This document shows positions 34,505 through 41,789 of a DNA stretch of 46,667 nucleotides, one piece after another. The notes below the pieces were generated by a model that worked only from the letters and a program-made list of their open reading frames with translations, was not told the origin of the DNA and did no database searches. The stretch's first letter is position 1. Each line of letters begins with the position of its first letter. The position numbers and the translations under genes were made by a program. The stretch is from Oscillospiraceae bacterium (GTDB lineage: Bacteria; Bacillota; Clostridia; Oscillospirales; WRJC01). The stretch covers positions 1 through 46,667 of the forward strand of contig WQYZ01000010.1 of NCBI GenBank assembly GCA_009780985.1, written 5' to 3'.

Positions 34505-34841
34505 ATGAAAATACTGACATATAGATTGGGCGAATATGCTACTGAAAGAAAACGATATTCTGACATTCGGCGATATATCGCTCAGGGTAATTCACACGCC
34601 GGGACATACGAAAGGCTCGTGCTGTTTTATCTGCGAGAGCGAACGGGTCATGTTCAGCGGAGACACATTATTCAAGGGCAATGTCGGTCGTAATGATTTA
34701 TACGGCGGTAACTATAATGCGCTGATGGAATCGTTACAGAAGCTAAAATCCATCAAGGAAAACTACAGAATATATCCGGGACACGGCGGCACTACTACAC
34801 TCGACAACGAGATAGTCGCGAATCCTTATTTCAGGCGATAA
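34505..34841 (+). pseudogene. MBL-fold (glyoxalase II-like) hydrolase with internal deletion
   Basis: It begins MKILTYRLGEYAT, a normal start of small MBL hydrolases, then jumps frame. It resumes at 34536 with LLKENDILTFGDISLRVIHT, PGHTKGSCCF, FSGDTLFKGNVGRNDLYGG and IYPGHGGTTTLDNEI, ending NPYFRR. The central ~80 residues, including the HxHxDH zinc motif, are absent, so it cannot be active. It lies just upstream of the GH39 gene, whose ribosome binding site follows the stop immediately. Confidence 0.75.
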
Positions 34842-34856
34842 TTGGAGGAAATCAGA

Positions 34857-36203
34857 ATGATAAAAATAGATGTAACCAGCAAAATAGGCGGATTCAAGCC
34901 CGTAAACGGCATAGACAACGGACCGGTATGCTTCGGTTCGCTGATTGACAGCTCAAAATACTACAGGCAAGCGGGATTCCCGTACTGCCGTCTGCACGAC
35001 ACAAATTATCCCCACCCTCGCGAGGTCGATATACCTACGATTTTCAAAGACTTCTCGGCTGATGAAAACGAACCGAAAAATTATGATTTCAGGGCGACGG
35101 ATATTTACCTGAAGCAGATTTTGGACGCGGGAGCAAAAATCATATACCGTCTGGGAGTTTCGATAGAGCACCCCAAGCTGAAATATTACGTAAATCCACC
35201 GGTTGATTTCGACAAGTGGGCGCGAGTATGCCTGAACATAGCTCGGCACTACAACGAGGGTTGGGCGAATGGTTTTCACATGGGTATAGAATACTGGGAA
35301 GTGTGGAACGAACCCAATTTAGGCTATGAAAAACGCGAAGAAGATACGATGTGGTCGGGGACGCCGCAACAGTATTACGACTTATACGCGGCGACGTCAA
35401 GGCTGTTCAAAAAAGAGATGCCGTATGTGAATATCGGCGGATATGCGTCTGCTTACTCACAATCCGATTTTTTCCCAGCGTTTTTGCAGTATGTGAAAGC
35501 TAACAGCCTGCCGCTCAACTTTTTTTCGTGGCATATATATACTAAATCGATAGACGATATAGTATCAAGAGCACATTTTGTCCGTGAAAACCTCGATAAG
35601 TTCGGGTTTACAGATACAATGACGATACTCGACGAGTGGAACTGTATAGAATGGGGCAATTTGTGGGGCGGAATATTCAGTCCAGACGGTGCGAAAGCGA
35701 GATATGAGTCGTTTACGGAAACATCAGGCGAAGTCGGCGCGAGTTTTGCAGCTTCCGCACTTATCGAAATGCTTGATTTGCCTATTGACATAGCGACATT
35801 CTATGACGGTTCGCCGACGAATATCTTCGGCACGATTTTCGATAGGTACGGCGTTCCGACGAAACAGTATTACGCTTTCGATGCGTTCAACAAAGTGAAG
35901 CAGACCGGCGAGCGGGTGCAGACAGAGTGCGACGTCGGCGATGTTTACGTTGCAGCGGCGGCTTCACATAACAATGAAAAGATATGTATTCTGATTGCCA
36001 ACAATAACAATCAGAACGGATTTTATCAGTATGACATTGAGGGACTGCAAGAGAATGCGGAATATTTATACGAAGTGTATCTGACCGACAAATACCGCGT
36101 ATTCGATAAAGTTGACGAAAAAATCTGCACTTCTTCAGATATTCCTAAATCTGTTTATTTATACCAGCATAGTTTTGCGCTTGTTTGTTTCACTAAAAAA
36201 TGA
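34857..36203 (+). CDS. glycoside hydrolase family 39-like (beta-xylosidase / iduronidase type)
   Basis: The ATG at 34857 has GGAGGAAATCAGA before it, giving 448 residues (MIKIDVTSKIGGFKPVNGID). The acid/base Glu lies in EYWEVWNEPN (about Glu151) and the nucleophile Glu in TILDEWNC (about Glu260), both as in GH39. FSWHIYT and DIATFYDG complete the barrel, and a C-terminal beta domain follows. There is no signal peptide, so it acts inside the cell on imported oligosaccharides. It is followed by the small Cys/His protein and the phosphotriesterase-like gene, probably co-transcribed. Confidence 0.85.
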   Translation: MIKIDVTSKIGGFKPVNGIDNGPVCFGSLIDSSKYYRQAGFPYCRLHDTNYPHPREVDIPTIFKDFSADENEPKNYDFRATDIYLKQILDAGAKIIYRLGVSIEHPKLKYYVNPPVDFDKWARVCLNIARHYNEGWANGFHMGIEYWEVWNEPNLGYEKREEDTMWSGTPQQYYDLYAATSRLFKKEMPYVNIGGYASAYSQSDFFPAFLQYVKANSLPLNFFSWHIYTKSIDDIVSRAHFVRENLDKFGFTDTMTILDEWNCIEWGNLWGGIFSPDGAKARYESFTETSGEVGASFAASALIEMLDLPIDIATFYDGSPTNIFGTIFDRYGVPTKQYYAFDAFNKVKQTGERVQTECDVGDVYVAAAASHNNEKICILIANNNNQNGFYQYDIEGLQENAEYLYEVYLTDKYRVFDKVDEKICTSSDIPKSVYLYQHSFALVCFTKK

Positions 36204-36305
36204 TAAATCTAAGAAAGAGGCGATAGCAATGAAAATTGATAATAATCCCACTGAGATGGAAGCAATGGACGCTTTTCGCCGTCGCCCGGCGAAAAGGGAA
36301 ATAAA

Positions 36306-36545
36306 ATGCAGGACAAGTTTCTGGAAGAATTCCATGAAAGCCTGAACCGCGGGGAGGATTTTTGCACCTGTACAGCTGACTGCAAACATCACGGTCGGTG
36401 TATGGATTGTGTGACGATTCACCGCGGTCACGACGACCATCTGCCATACTGTATGCAAGCCATGCTGAACCGGCGTCTCGAAAAACTCTTGGAGCTTTCC
36501 GAGCATACATATGTAAACCATATAAAAACAGGAGGGTCATTATGA
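36306..36545 (+). CDS. small Cys/His-rich protein (DUF6485-like), with N-terminus lost to a frameshift
   Basis: This 79-residue protein has the pattern FCTCTADCKHHGRCMDCVTIHRGH then LPYC, a compact cluster of six or seven Cys and several His likely to bind zinc or iron. I recall similar proteins beside URO-D genes. Just upstream, 36229-36276 (ATG with AAAGAGGCGATAGCA) reads MKIDNNPTEMEAMDAF in another frame. Adding one T to the T4 run at 36273-36276 joins it to SPSPGEKGNKMQDKFLEEF. The intact gene would start at 36229 and encode ~105 residues. The ATG at 36306 lacks a good ribosome binding site. Confidence 0.65.
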   Translation: MQDKFLEEFHESLNRGEDFCTCTADCKHHGRCMDCVTIHRGHDDHLPYCMQAMLNRRLEKLLELSEHTYVNHIKTGGSL

Positions 36546-37498
36546 AAATAAATACAGTAACCGGTCCTATAAACAGCGCCGAATTGGGTCAGACGCTCAT
36601 ACACGAGCATATTTCGTGCGCCGACTGGTCTATGCGGACGAATTTTGGCAAACGCTTTTTCGAATCCGATAAAATGGCGGAGATAGTCTCCGCTATGATT
36701 TCCAAGGTGAAACGCGAATGCGGCGTTACGACAGTCGTGGACGGCACGCCGATTAATCTGGGGCGCGATGTGAATCTAGTCCGTCAGGTAGCCGAGCGCA
36801 CCGGCGTAAATTTTATCGTGTCCAGCGGATTCTATTATCAGGAGGAGCCTTGGCTTTTGTTCCGCCCTGAAGATGAAATTTTTGGTCTGCTGCTGAACGA
36901 GTGTGTGAACGGAATTGCAGATACGGGCATATTGCCCGGAATTATGAAGTGCGCAGTGGGCGACGCGGGTATAACGCCGTTGATAAGCAAAATATTGAGT
37001 GCAGTGGCGCGTGTTGCCGCCGAAACCGGTTTGCCCATATTTTGCCACCATACTGTATCAAGCAGGAACGGTGAAGAAATCCTTGACATATTTGAGAAGC
37101 AGGGCGTCGCGCTCAATCGCGTTATTATGGGACACAGCGGCGACACGGATGACCTCTCATGTCTGGAAGAGATGCTGAAACGCGGGTGCTATCTCGGAAT
37201 GGATCGCTTCGGTTATTGTGATATGACCCTTAGCTTAAAACGGCGAGCGGCAACGATTGCGGCACTTTGCGAGAAGGGGTATGACGGCATGATGTTGTTA
37301 TCCCATGATTTAGTGGCATATGGGGGATTCGCCGGAAGTTGGGACGATTATAAGGATTCAAAGCCGGAGGAAAAGTATCCTGACTTCACATTCATTCACA
37401 AATCGGTGCGACCCGAGCTGATAGCCGCAGGAGTAACACAGGAACAGTTCGTTCAAATGATGGAAGCAAATCCTCGGAGTTTCTTCGAGGGGAAGTAA
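36542..37498 (+). CDS. phosphotriesterase-family metal-dependent hydrolase
   Basis: The ATG at 36542 follows ACAGGAGGGTCATT; a longer open frame upstream only overlaps the previous gene. The 318-residue amidohydrolase has HxH at 21-23 (TLIHEHISC), the bridging Lys in GIMKCAVGDAGIT, His in PIFCHHTVS and RVIMGHSGDTDD, and Asp in LLSHDLVAYG. It also has the family end VQMMEANPRSFFEG. Relatives include lactonases of sugar acids (for example PhnP/UlaG-unrelated PTE-like lactonases) as well as organophosphate hydrolases. A lactone substrate fits the sugar context, which is inference. It overlaps the small Cys/His gene by 4 bp. Confidence 0.87.
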   Translation: MKINTVTGPINSAELGQTLIHEHISCADWSMRTNFGKRFFESDKMAEIVSAMISKVKRECGVTTVVDGTPINLGRDVNLVRQVAERTGVNFIVSSGFYYQEEPWLLFRPEDEIFGLLLNECVNGIADTGILPGIMKCAVGDAGITPLISKILSAVARVAAETGLPIFCHHTVSSRNGEEILDIFEKQGVALNRVIMGHSGDTDDLSCLEEMLKRGCYLGMDRFGYCDMTLSLKRRAATIAALCEKGYDGMMLLSHDLVAYGGFAGSWDDYKDSKPEEKYPDFTFIHKSVRPELIAAGVTQEQFVQMMEANPRSFFEGK

Positions 37499-37551
37499 GG
37501 ATAAATTTAATTGGATATACAAATAACAATGATGAAAGAGAGGCATAAAAT

Positions 37552-38226
37552 ATGAGCGAAAATAATACTGGTAATGTAGGTTTGAAAATATTACAGCCAA
37601 AAGTTGACGTGGCGTTCAAACGTCTATTCGGCGATGAACGGAATATCGGAATAATAACAGACTTCGTAAACTCTGTCTTAACTCTGTCAGAAGATGAATA
37701 CAAAATGGTCACTATTGAAGATGTGCGTTTAGAAGGGGAAATATCAGCCGACAGATTGGGCGTAGTGTATGTGAAGCTCACGTTAAGGAGCGGAAAAGTC
37801 ATATTCGTCGAAATGTGGATGATGAAGCGGGTAGATGCGCCTGAAAAGGCAGTATTGTACTACCACTCCCAACTTGTATCACAGTTGGAGTCAGGCGACG
37901 ATTATTATAAATTGAAAAAGATAATAAGCATAGCAATATCGGCAGACTTCGAGATAACAAAAGGCAGTCCGGAATATCATAATACATTTCAATGGATGAG
38001 CGACGACGGCGTAAAATTGTCAGACGCAATTCCAGATATGACAGAAACAGAGATACACACATTAGAATTGCACAAATTACCAGAACAGAGCGACGGCACG
38101 GCTATATACGACTGGCTGAGATTCCTGAAAATGGAGCGCGAGGAAGAATTCGATATATTAGCCGACAGAAGCAAGGCAATCAAAGAGGCGGTAGATGAGT
38201 TGAAACGATTGAGCCAAGAAAAGTAA
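37552..38226 (+). CDS. Rpn/PD-(D/E)XK transposase-family nuclease, probably degenerate active site
   Basis: This 224-residue protein opens LQPKVDVAFKRLFGDERNIG and has YYHSQLVSQLESGDDYYKL, typical of the recombination-promoting nuclease (Rpn, PDDEXK_2) family. In active members the core reads about LDV...(V/I)NIEMQ. Here it is VVYVKLTLRSGKVIFVEMW, so the first catalytic Asp is Tyr and the final Gln is Trp. The Glu remains. The protein may not cut DNA. The C-terminus is the usual Lys/Glu-rich helix. It has a plausible AGAGAGGCATAAAAT site before the ATG. Confidence 0.75.
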   Translation: MSENNTGNVGLKILQPKVDVAFKRLFGDERNIGIITDFVNSVLTLSEDEYKMVTIEDVRLEGEISADRLGVVYVKLTLRSGKVIFVEMWMMKRVDAPEKAVLYYHSQLVSQLESGDDYYKLKKIISIAISADFEITKGSPEYHNTFQWMSDDGVKLSDAIPDMTETEIHTLELHKLPEQSDGTAIYDWLRFLKMEREEEFDILADRSKAIKEAVDELKRLSQEK

Positions 38227-38303
38227 AACACTGAATAATCCGATTATCAACGCGATTAAGTTTGATTTGGGGATAAACACAACTACAAAGGAGCGAAGAG
38301 GAT

Positions 38304-39272
38304 ATGGGTCAAATATTTCATGCCTGCGCCTACGATACGGAGGAGAGAACGTGCTGCATGGTTGACGCCGATAAATTTCACGCAAACTGCTATTCATACA
38401 GCGGCGCAGTTATGACGATGCACTATCCCCTGCGCCAAAAACCGTATAGGGTTATGTGGAGCGGAAATTATGTTGAATTAGACCATGATCTCAAATATTT
38501 CTCGAGATTTGAGGATTTACTCGGCTTATCGACATATCATTACGATTTTGATAAATACAAGGACATAGAAAATAAAAAGATTCGTAATGAAATAAAATTT
38601 ATAGAAGCGAGCAGTAGAATGTGGGAAAGAATCAATGTCGAAATTGACGAACTAAAGAAATATTTTAATCTGACTTACCCTCAATCCATCAAGTATTCGG
38701 GTTATTTGGTAAACCACACACAGGAACTTGCGATAAATTTGGCGGATTATTACGAGAAGTCCAAAGGCGTAAAACGAAGCGGACTAATAAGAAACGGTAG
38801 CAGAATACCTGGAAGGGTCGGCATAAGTTATTACGACGGCAAGGGCGTATTGAAAAGCAGTATGACAATGGCGATAGACCCAATACCCGTGCTGACCGAG
38901 ACGGGCGGCGGTACAGGTATGGCGTTATATAACGGAATTTCGGCAGATACGACTGAGAAACTTTCCCAGAATTGGCGCGGAGATTTGCTGGAAATCGTAA
39001 ATAAGCCGCCTAAGAATTACGAGATGGTGGAGTGTTGTTTCGCCACGCTATGGGAAAGAGCGATATATTGTCACCATACATTCGGCGTCAATCAAAATAA
39101 TTTATTGATAAAAGATAACAACGGCAGTTTGTTTGAATCGGTCGAACTTGATTTATTTGGAAACCGCGAAAGTCCGGTCCACATTAAGGTTGAGGCAGAG
39201 GGAAATGAAACGATATTTAAGTTTGCCGGCAGATACGGCGAGGTAAGTTTTAGTTTTGATAATGAAAAATAA
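38304..39272 (+). CDS. hypothetical protein, Cys-rich N-terminus
   Basis: This 322-residue soluble protein opens GQIFHACAYDTEERTCCMVD, then ADKFHANCYSYSG, with five Cys and two His in 35 residues. A middle helical part (about 85-150) and a C-terminal beta-rich half (GRVGISYYDGKGVLKSSMTM, ETGGGTGMALYNG, PVHIKVEAEGNETIFKFAGR) follow. The N-terminal block seems familiar from Clostridial hypotheticals, but I cannot name a family or function. AAAGGAG lies 14 bases before the ATG, with GAGGAT closer. It follows the Rpn-like gene by 77 bp. Confidence 0.6.
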   Translation: MGQIFHACAYDTEERTCCMVDADKFHANCYSYSGAVMTMHYPLRQKPYRVMWSGNYVELDHDLKYFSRFEDLLGLSTYHYDFDKYKDIENKKIRNEIKFIEASSRMWERINVEIDELKKYFNLTYPQSIKYSGYLVNHTQELAINLADYYEKSKGVKRSGLIRNGSRIPGRVGISYYDGKGVLKSSMTMAIDPIPVLTETGGGTGMALYNGISADTTEKLSQNWRGDLLEIVNKPPKNYEMVECCFATLWERAIYCHHTFGVNQNNLLIKDNNGSLFESVELDLFGNRESPVHIKVEAEGNETIFKFAGRYGEVSFSFDNEK

Positions 39273-39294
39273 AAACAAGAAGGAGATAAATAGT

Positions 39295-39585
39295 ATGCAA
39301 GCGATAAACGCAGTTTATGAAAACGGTAATATTAAGTGGACTGAAAAACCGCCGATGGTTAGCGCAAAAGTGATTGTCGTATTCACAGAAGAAGCTGTTA
39401 CAAAAGAAAATATGTCAAACGAGGAAGCTCTGCGGATATTAGCTAAATTTAAAGGCTGCATCAAATCCAGCACATACGGGTCGCGGAAAAACAAGTCGGT
39501 CGTCATTTTATTTTCGCTTTTGAGGAGAGCCAAATCATTTGTAATAGTTTGTTCGGGCAGCCTTGATATCGCAGTCCGTTCATAA
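39295..39585 (+). pseudogene. antitoxin-like gene truncated by an inverted DUF1016 fragment
   Basis: It starts at ATG 39295 after AAGGAGATAAATAGT with MQAINAVYENGNIKWTEKPP, a VapB/DUF104-like antitoxin beginning, then NMSNEEALRILAKFKGCI. Near 39470 the frame runs into sequence that makes sense only on the other strand, so its last ~38 codons (STYGSRKNKSVVILF...) are artificial. The native C-terminus and the expected toxin partner are gone. Confidence 0.7.
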
Positions 39586-39590
39586 AGCAT
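39470..39590 (-). pseudogene. fragment of DUF1016/YhcG-type PDDEXK nuclease, inverted
   Basis: The minus strand from 39590 reads MLYERTAISRLPEQTITNDL, then ALLKSENKMTTDLFFRDPYVLDL. This is the characteristic middle of DUF1016 (YhcG) proteins, where FRDPYxLDFLGL is expected. Only ~40 residues survive. It abuts the antitoxin-like gene at about 39470, giving a sharp recombination joint. Confidence 0.7.
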
Positions 39591-39625
39591 AGATGAAATA
39601 CGCTCTTTAAGCGTTTTAACATTCA

Positions 39626-39690
39626 GAATTCGCGAAGATATAAAATCTATGATTTTGAATTTATGATTTTATAAATCTTCGTGAATTTTT
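39626..39690 (+). terminator. long AT-rich stem-loop, terminator-like
   Basis: AATTCGCGAAGAT...TAAAATC pairs with GATTTTATAAATCTTCGTGAATT over about 20 bp with one mismatch and a bulge, followed by TTTTTG. It may belong to the lost gene that once covered this area. Between 39691 and 39894 I see only AT-rich sequence and a small CCGCC/GGCGG hairpin near 39851. Confidence 0.65.
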
Positions 39691-39892
39691 GTATGTTTTG
39701 GATATTGTTTGCGTTTAACTTAACATAAAAGAGGTTGTATTTTGTGAATATATAAACAATAATTTGGAGATAGGCTTGGGGATTTTGTTTATTATATACT
39801 ATATACATACCAATCGCGAGTATAAAATAATATAAAAAACAAAAAACTGCCGCCGTGAAAGGCGGGAAAGATTTAAGGAGGAAATTTGTTTA

Positions 39893-40538
39893 TGTAAACT
39901 GCAATATTTAAAAAGCTCATAGCAAAAACGGTTCAACAGAGATAACTCTTTTAAACAGTTATCTGAATAGCCTGAATACCGGTATCCATATTTTAACAGT
40001 ACGTTTTCTCAACGGAGCAACTGTATCATCAAGTTTTGAGATTAAAGCAGCAAGCGACGGTATTTATATTCCTCCCCATGGCGGCGGATATATAAACAAT
40101 CCTGCTCCGACAACGCCTGAAGTAACAACAGGAGAGAGTATCATTCCGACAAGGAACCCCGTAGCTGCGATAACGACAACAGCGGAAACAACTGCGGCAA
40201 CCGAAGCCGCAACAGTTCCGGAAACGACAACAGCGCCGCCAGTCATTGAAGAAACAGTGCCTCCTACAACACCTCCGACAACGGTTGAAAGCACAACTGT
40301 AGGGATTGTAGTTCCAACAGCGACTGTCGTAACTACTGTTCCTGAAACAGCACCTGAAACAATTACTGCGGCAACCGAACCTACAGGAAATTCAACTGAT
40401 ACAGGCACACCGGGAGATTTATCAGATGACAAAATAAATCCGCAAACCGGCGATAATATTATATGGATATTCGCAATATTCGCTCTTGCGGGGATTGGTG
40501 CGACAATAATTATCAAAAAAAGACTTACCACTAATTAG
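39893..40538 (+). pseudogene. C-terminal remnant of a sortase-anchored surface protein (X2/Ig-like domain, Thr/Pro linker, NPQTG signal)
   Basis: After AAGGAGGAAATTTGTTT an ATG is immediately followed by a stop. An open frame then reads KNGSTEITLLNSYLNSLNTG and HILTVRFLNGATVSSSFEIK, the end of an X2/Ig-like module. It continues through a GGG turn, a ~110-residue Thr/Pro/Glu linker (APTTPEVTTGES...) and NPQTGDN followed by a ~20-residue hydrophobic helix and KKRLTTN. NPQTG is a sortase-recognition-type motif. The N-terminal signal peptide and main domains are missing, so this is a stump, unless a start further in is used. Confidence 0.7.
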
Positions 40539-40835
40539 CCGACGCTTCGTCTGAAAGCAAGATTGCAGGTTCAAGTCCTGAAACCCGTAAACAGCAAGCT
40601 TGAGTGAAATGGATGGCACGAAGCGTAACGAGTGATGGGGGTTGTGTAGTTTGATTTTGAACCGGGGACGACAACTCCCGCCGCCTGCTACAGATTTTTT
40701 GACGATGGTAAAAGCCGCTTAAGCCGTGCGTGCGGAAAATTGAAAAAATATATTTTAGAAAATAATAAAAACAGATAACTTTTTTGATTATAATTAAACT
40801 TTGAATATGGCTATTATATAAAAGGAGTATGAATT
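40539..40835. other. non-coding stretch with structured-RNA-like sequence
   Basis: This is 297 bp without a gene. Segments such as GCACGAAGCGTAACGAGTGA, GAACCGGGGACGACAACTCCC and AAGCCGTGCGTGCGGAAAATT have the GC-rich, GAAA/GUGCG-like look of group II intron RNA domains. I saw no reverse transcriptase gene and no clear domain V. The last ~90 bp are AT-rich and end in the ribosome binding site of the next gene. Confidence 0.3.
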
Positions 40836-41753
40836 ATGAATAATTTTTATATAAATTCGAATAACGTAATAAAAAAAGTAAAAATTATTTTGTCGGTGTT
40901 TTTACTGCTTTTCCTAGTATATGTTCTTCATTCAATTGTTTCAGCGGATAATCAGGACAGTGGCGAAAGCATATTCAGGAATGATAAAGTACAGATAGAC
41001 TGTACTGACACAAACACTACAGGAGGCATCATAATAAACGTTGTTTCAAAATTGGATAAGCGCATTAAAGTTACAATTGAAAAAGGCGATATCAAATATA
41101 CATATGATTTAAAAAATGACACTACAGTCGAAGTATATCCGGTTCAATTAGGAAATGGGGAATACACAATCAAAGTCTGGATACACGCCATAGAAGATAA
41201 ATACGCCTTAATTCTGTCAGCAAAATATACTGTAAAATTGACCGATCGGAATGCCCCATTCCTTAATCCAAGCCAGTATGTAAATTTCAATAAAGATGCC
41301 GAAGTAGTCAAAATATCGGCTGACCTGACAAAGAACTGTATAAACGACATAGAAAAAGTTCAGGCAATATATAATTTTGTGATAGACAGTTTAGTATATG
41401 ACGTGCACAAAGCCGAAACTGTGCAAAGCGGTTATTTACCGTCAGTCGACGCGATAATTGGCAGCGGCAAAGGGATATGTTTCGATTATGCCGCAGTATT
41501 TGCCGCAATGCTCCGTTCGCAGGGGATACCTGCAAAACTCGTGACAGGGTATGTAAAGCCAAATAATGAATATCATGCGTGGAACGAGTTTTATATTAAG
41601 GACCAGGGATGGTTCAAGATAAACGACATGAAATTCAATGGTGAAAAATTTGAACGAATTGATCCGACGTTTGATTCCTCCTCTAAATCAAGCAAGAACG
41701 TGATGCAATATATCGGCGACGGATCAAATTACACGAAGTTTCTGGAGTTTTGA
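40836..41753 (+). CDS. exported transglutaminase-like (papain-fold) domain protein
   Basis: This 305-residue protein has an N-terminal hydrophobic segment (VKIILSVFLLLFLVYVLHSI), a beta-rich part (about 50-150) and a transglutaminase-like core. Catalytic Cys215 lies in GKGICFDYAAVFAAMLRSQG, His247 in YHAWNEFYI and Asp276 in RIDPTFD. Such domains act as peptidases or cross-linkers outside the cell. AAAAGGAGTATGAATT precedes the ATG. It ends 36 bp before the giant SLH gene, so both are likely made together and may act on the cell surface. Confidence 0.88.
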   Translation: MNNFYINSNNVIKKVKIILSVFLLLFLVYVLHSIVSADNQDSGESIFRNDKVQIDCTDTNTTGGIIINVVSKLDKRIKVTIEKGDIKYTYDLKNDTTVEVYPVQLGNGEYTIKVWIHAIEDKYALILSAKYTVKLTDRNAPFLNPSQYVNFNKDAEVVKISADLTKNCINDIEKVQAIYNFVIDSLVYDVHKAETVQSGYLPSVDAIIGSGKGICFDYAAVFAAMLRSQGIPAKLVTGYVKPNNEYHAWNEFYIKDQGWFKINDMKFNGEKFERIDPTFDSSSKSSKNVMQYIGDGSNYTKFLEF

Positions 41754-41789
41754 ACTACCGCCGATGTTAATTAAGGAGAGTGTACATAT

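Noticed and set aside
40064-40531. 155-codon minus-strand open frame (Val/Ala/Gly-rich)
   Set aside because: It is the antisense reading of the Thr/Pro linker of the sortase-signal remnant.
40559-40585. tRNA T-arm-like string CAGGTTCAAGTCCTG
   Set aside because: The short hairpin fits, but no acceptor, D or anticodon arm can be built around it.
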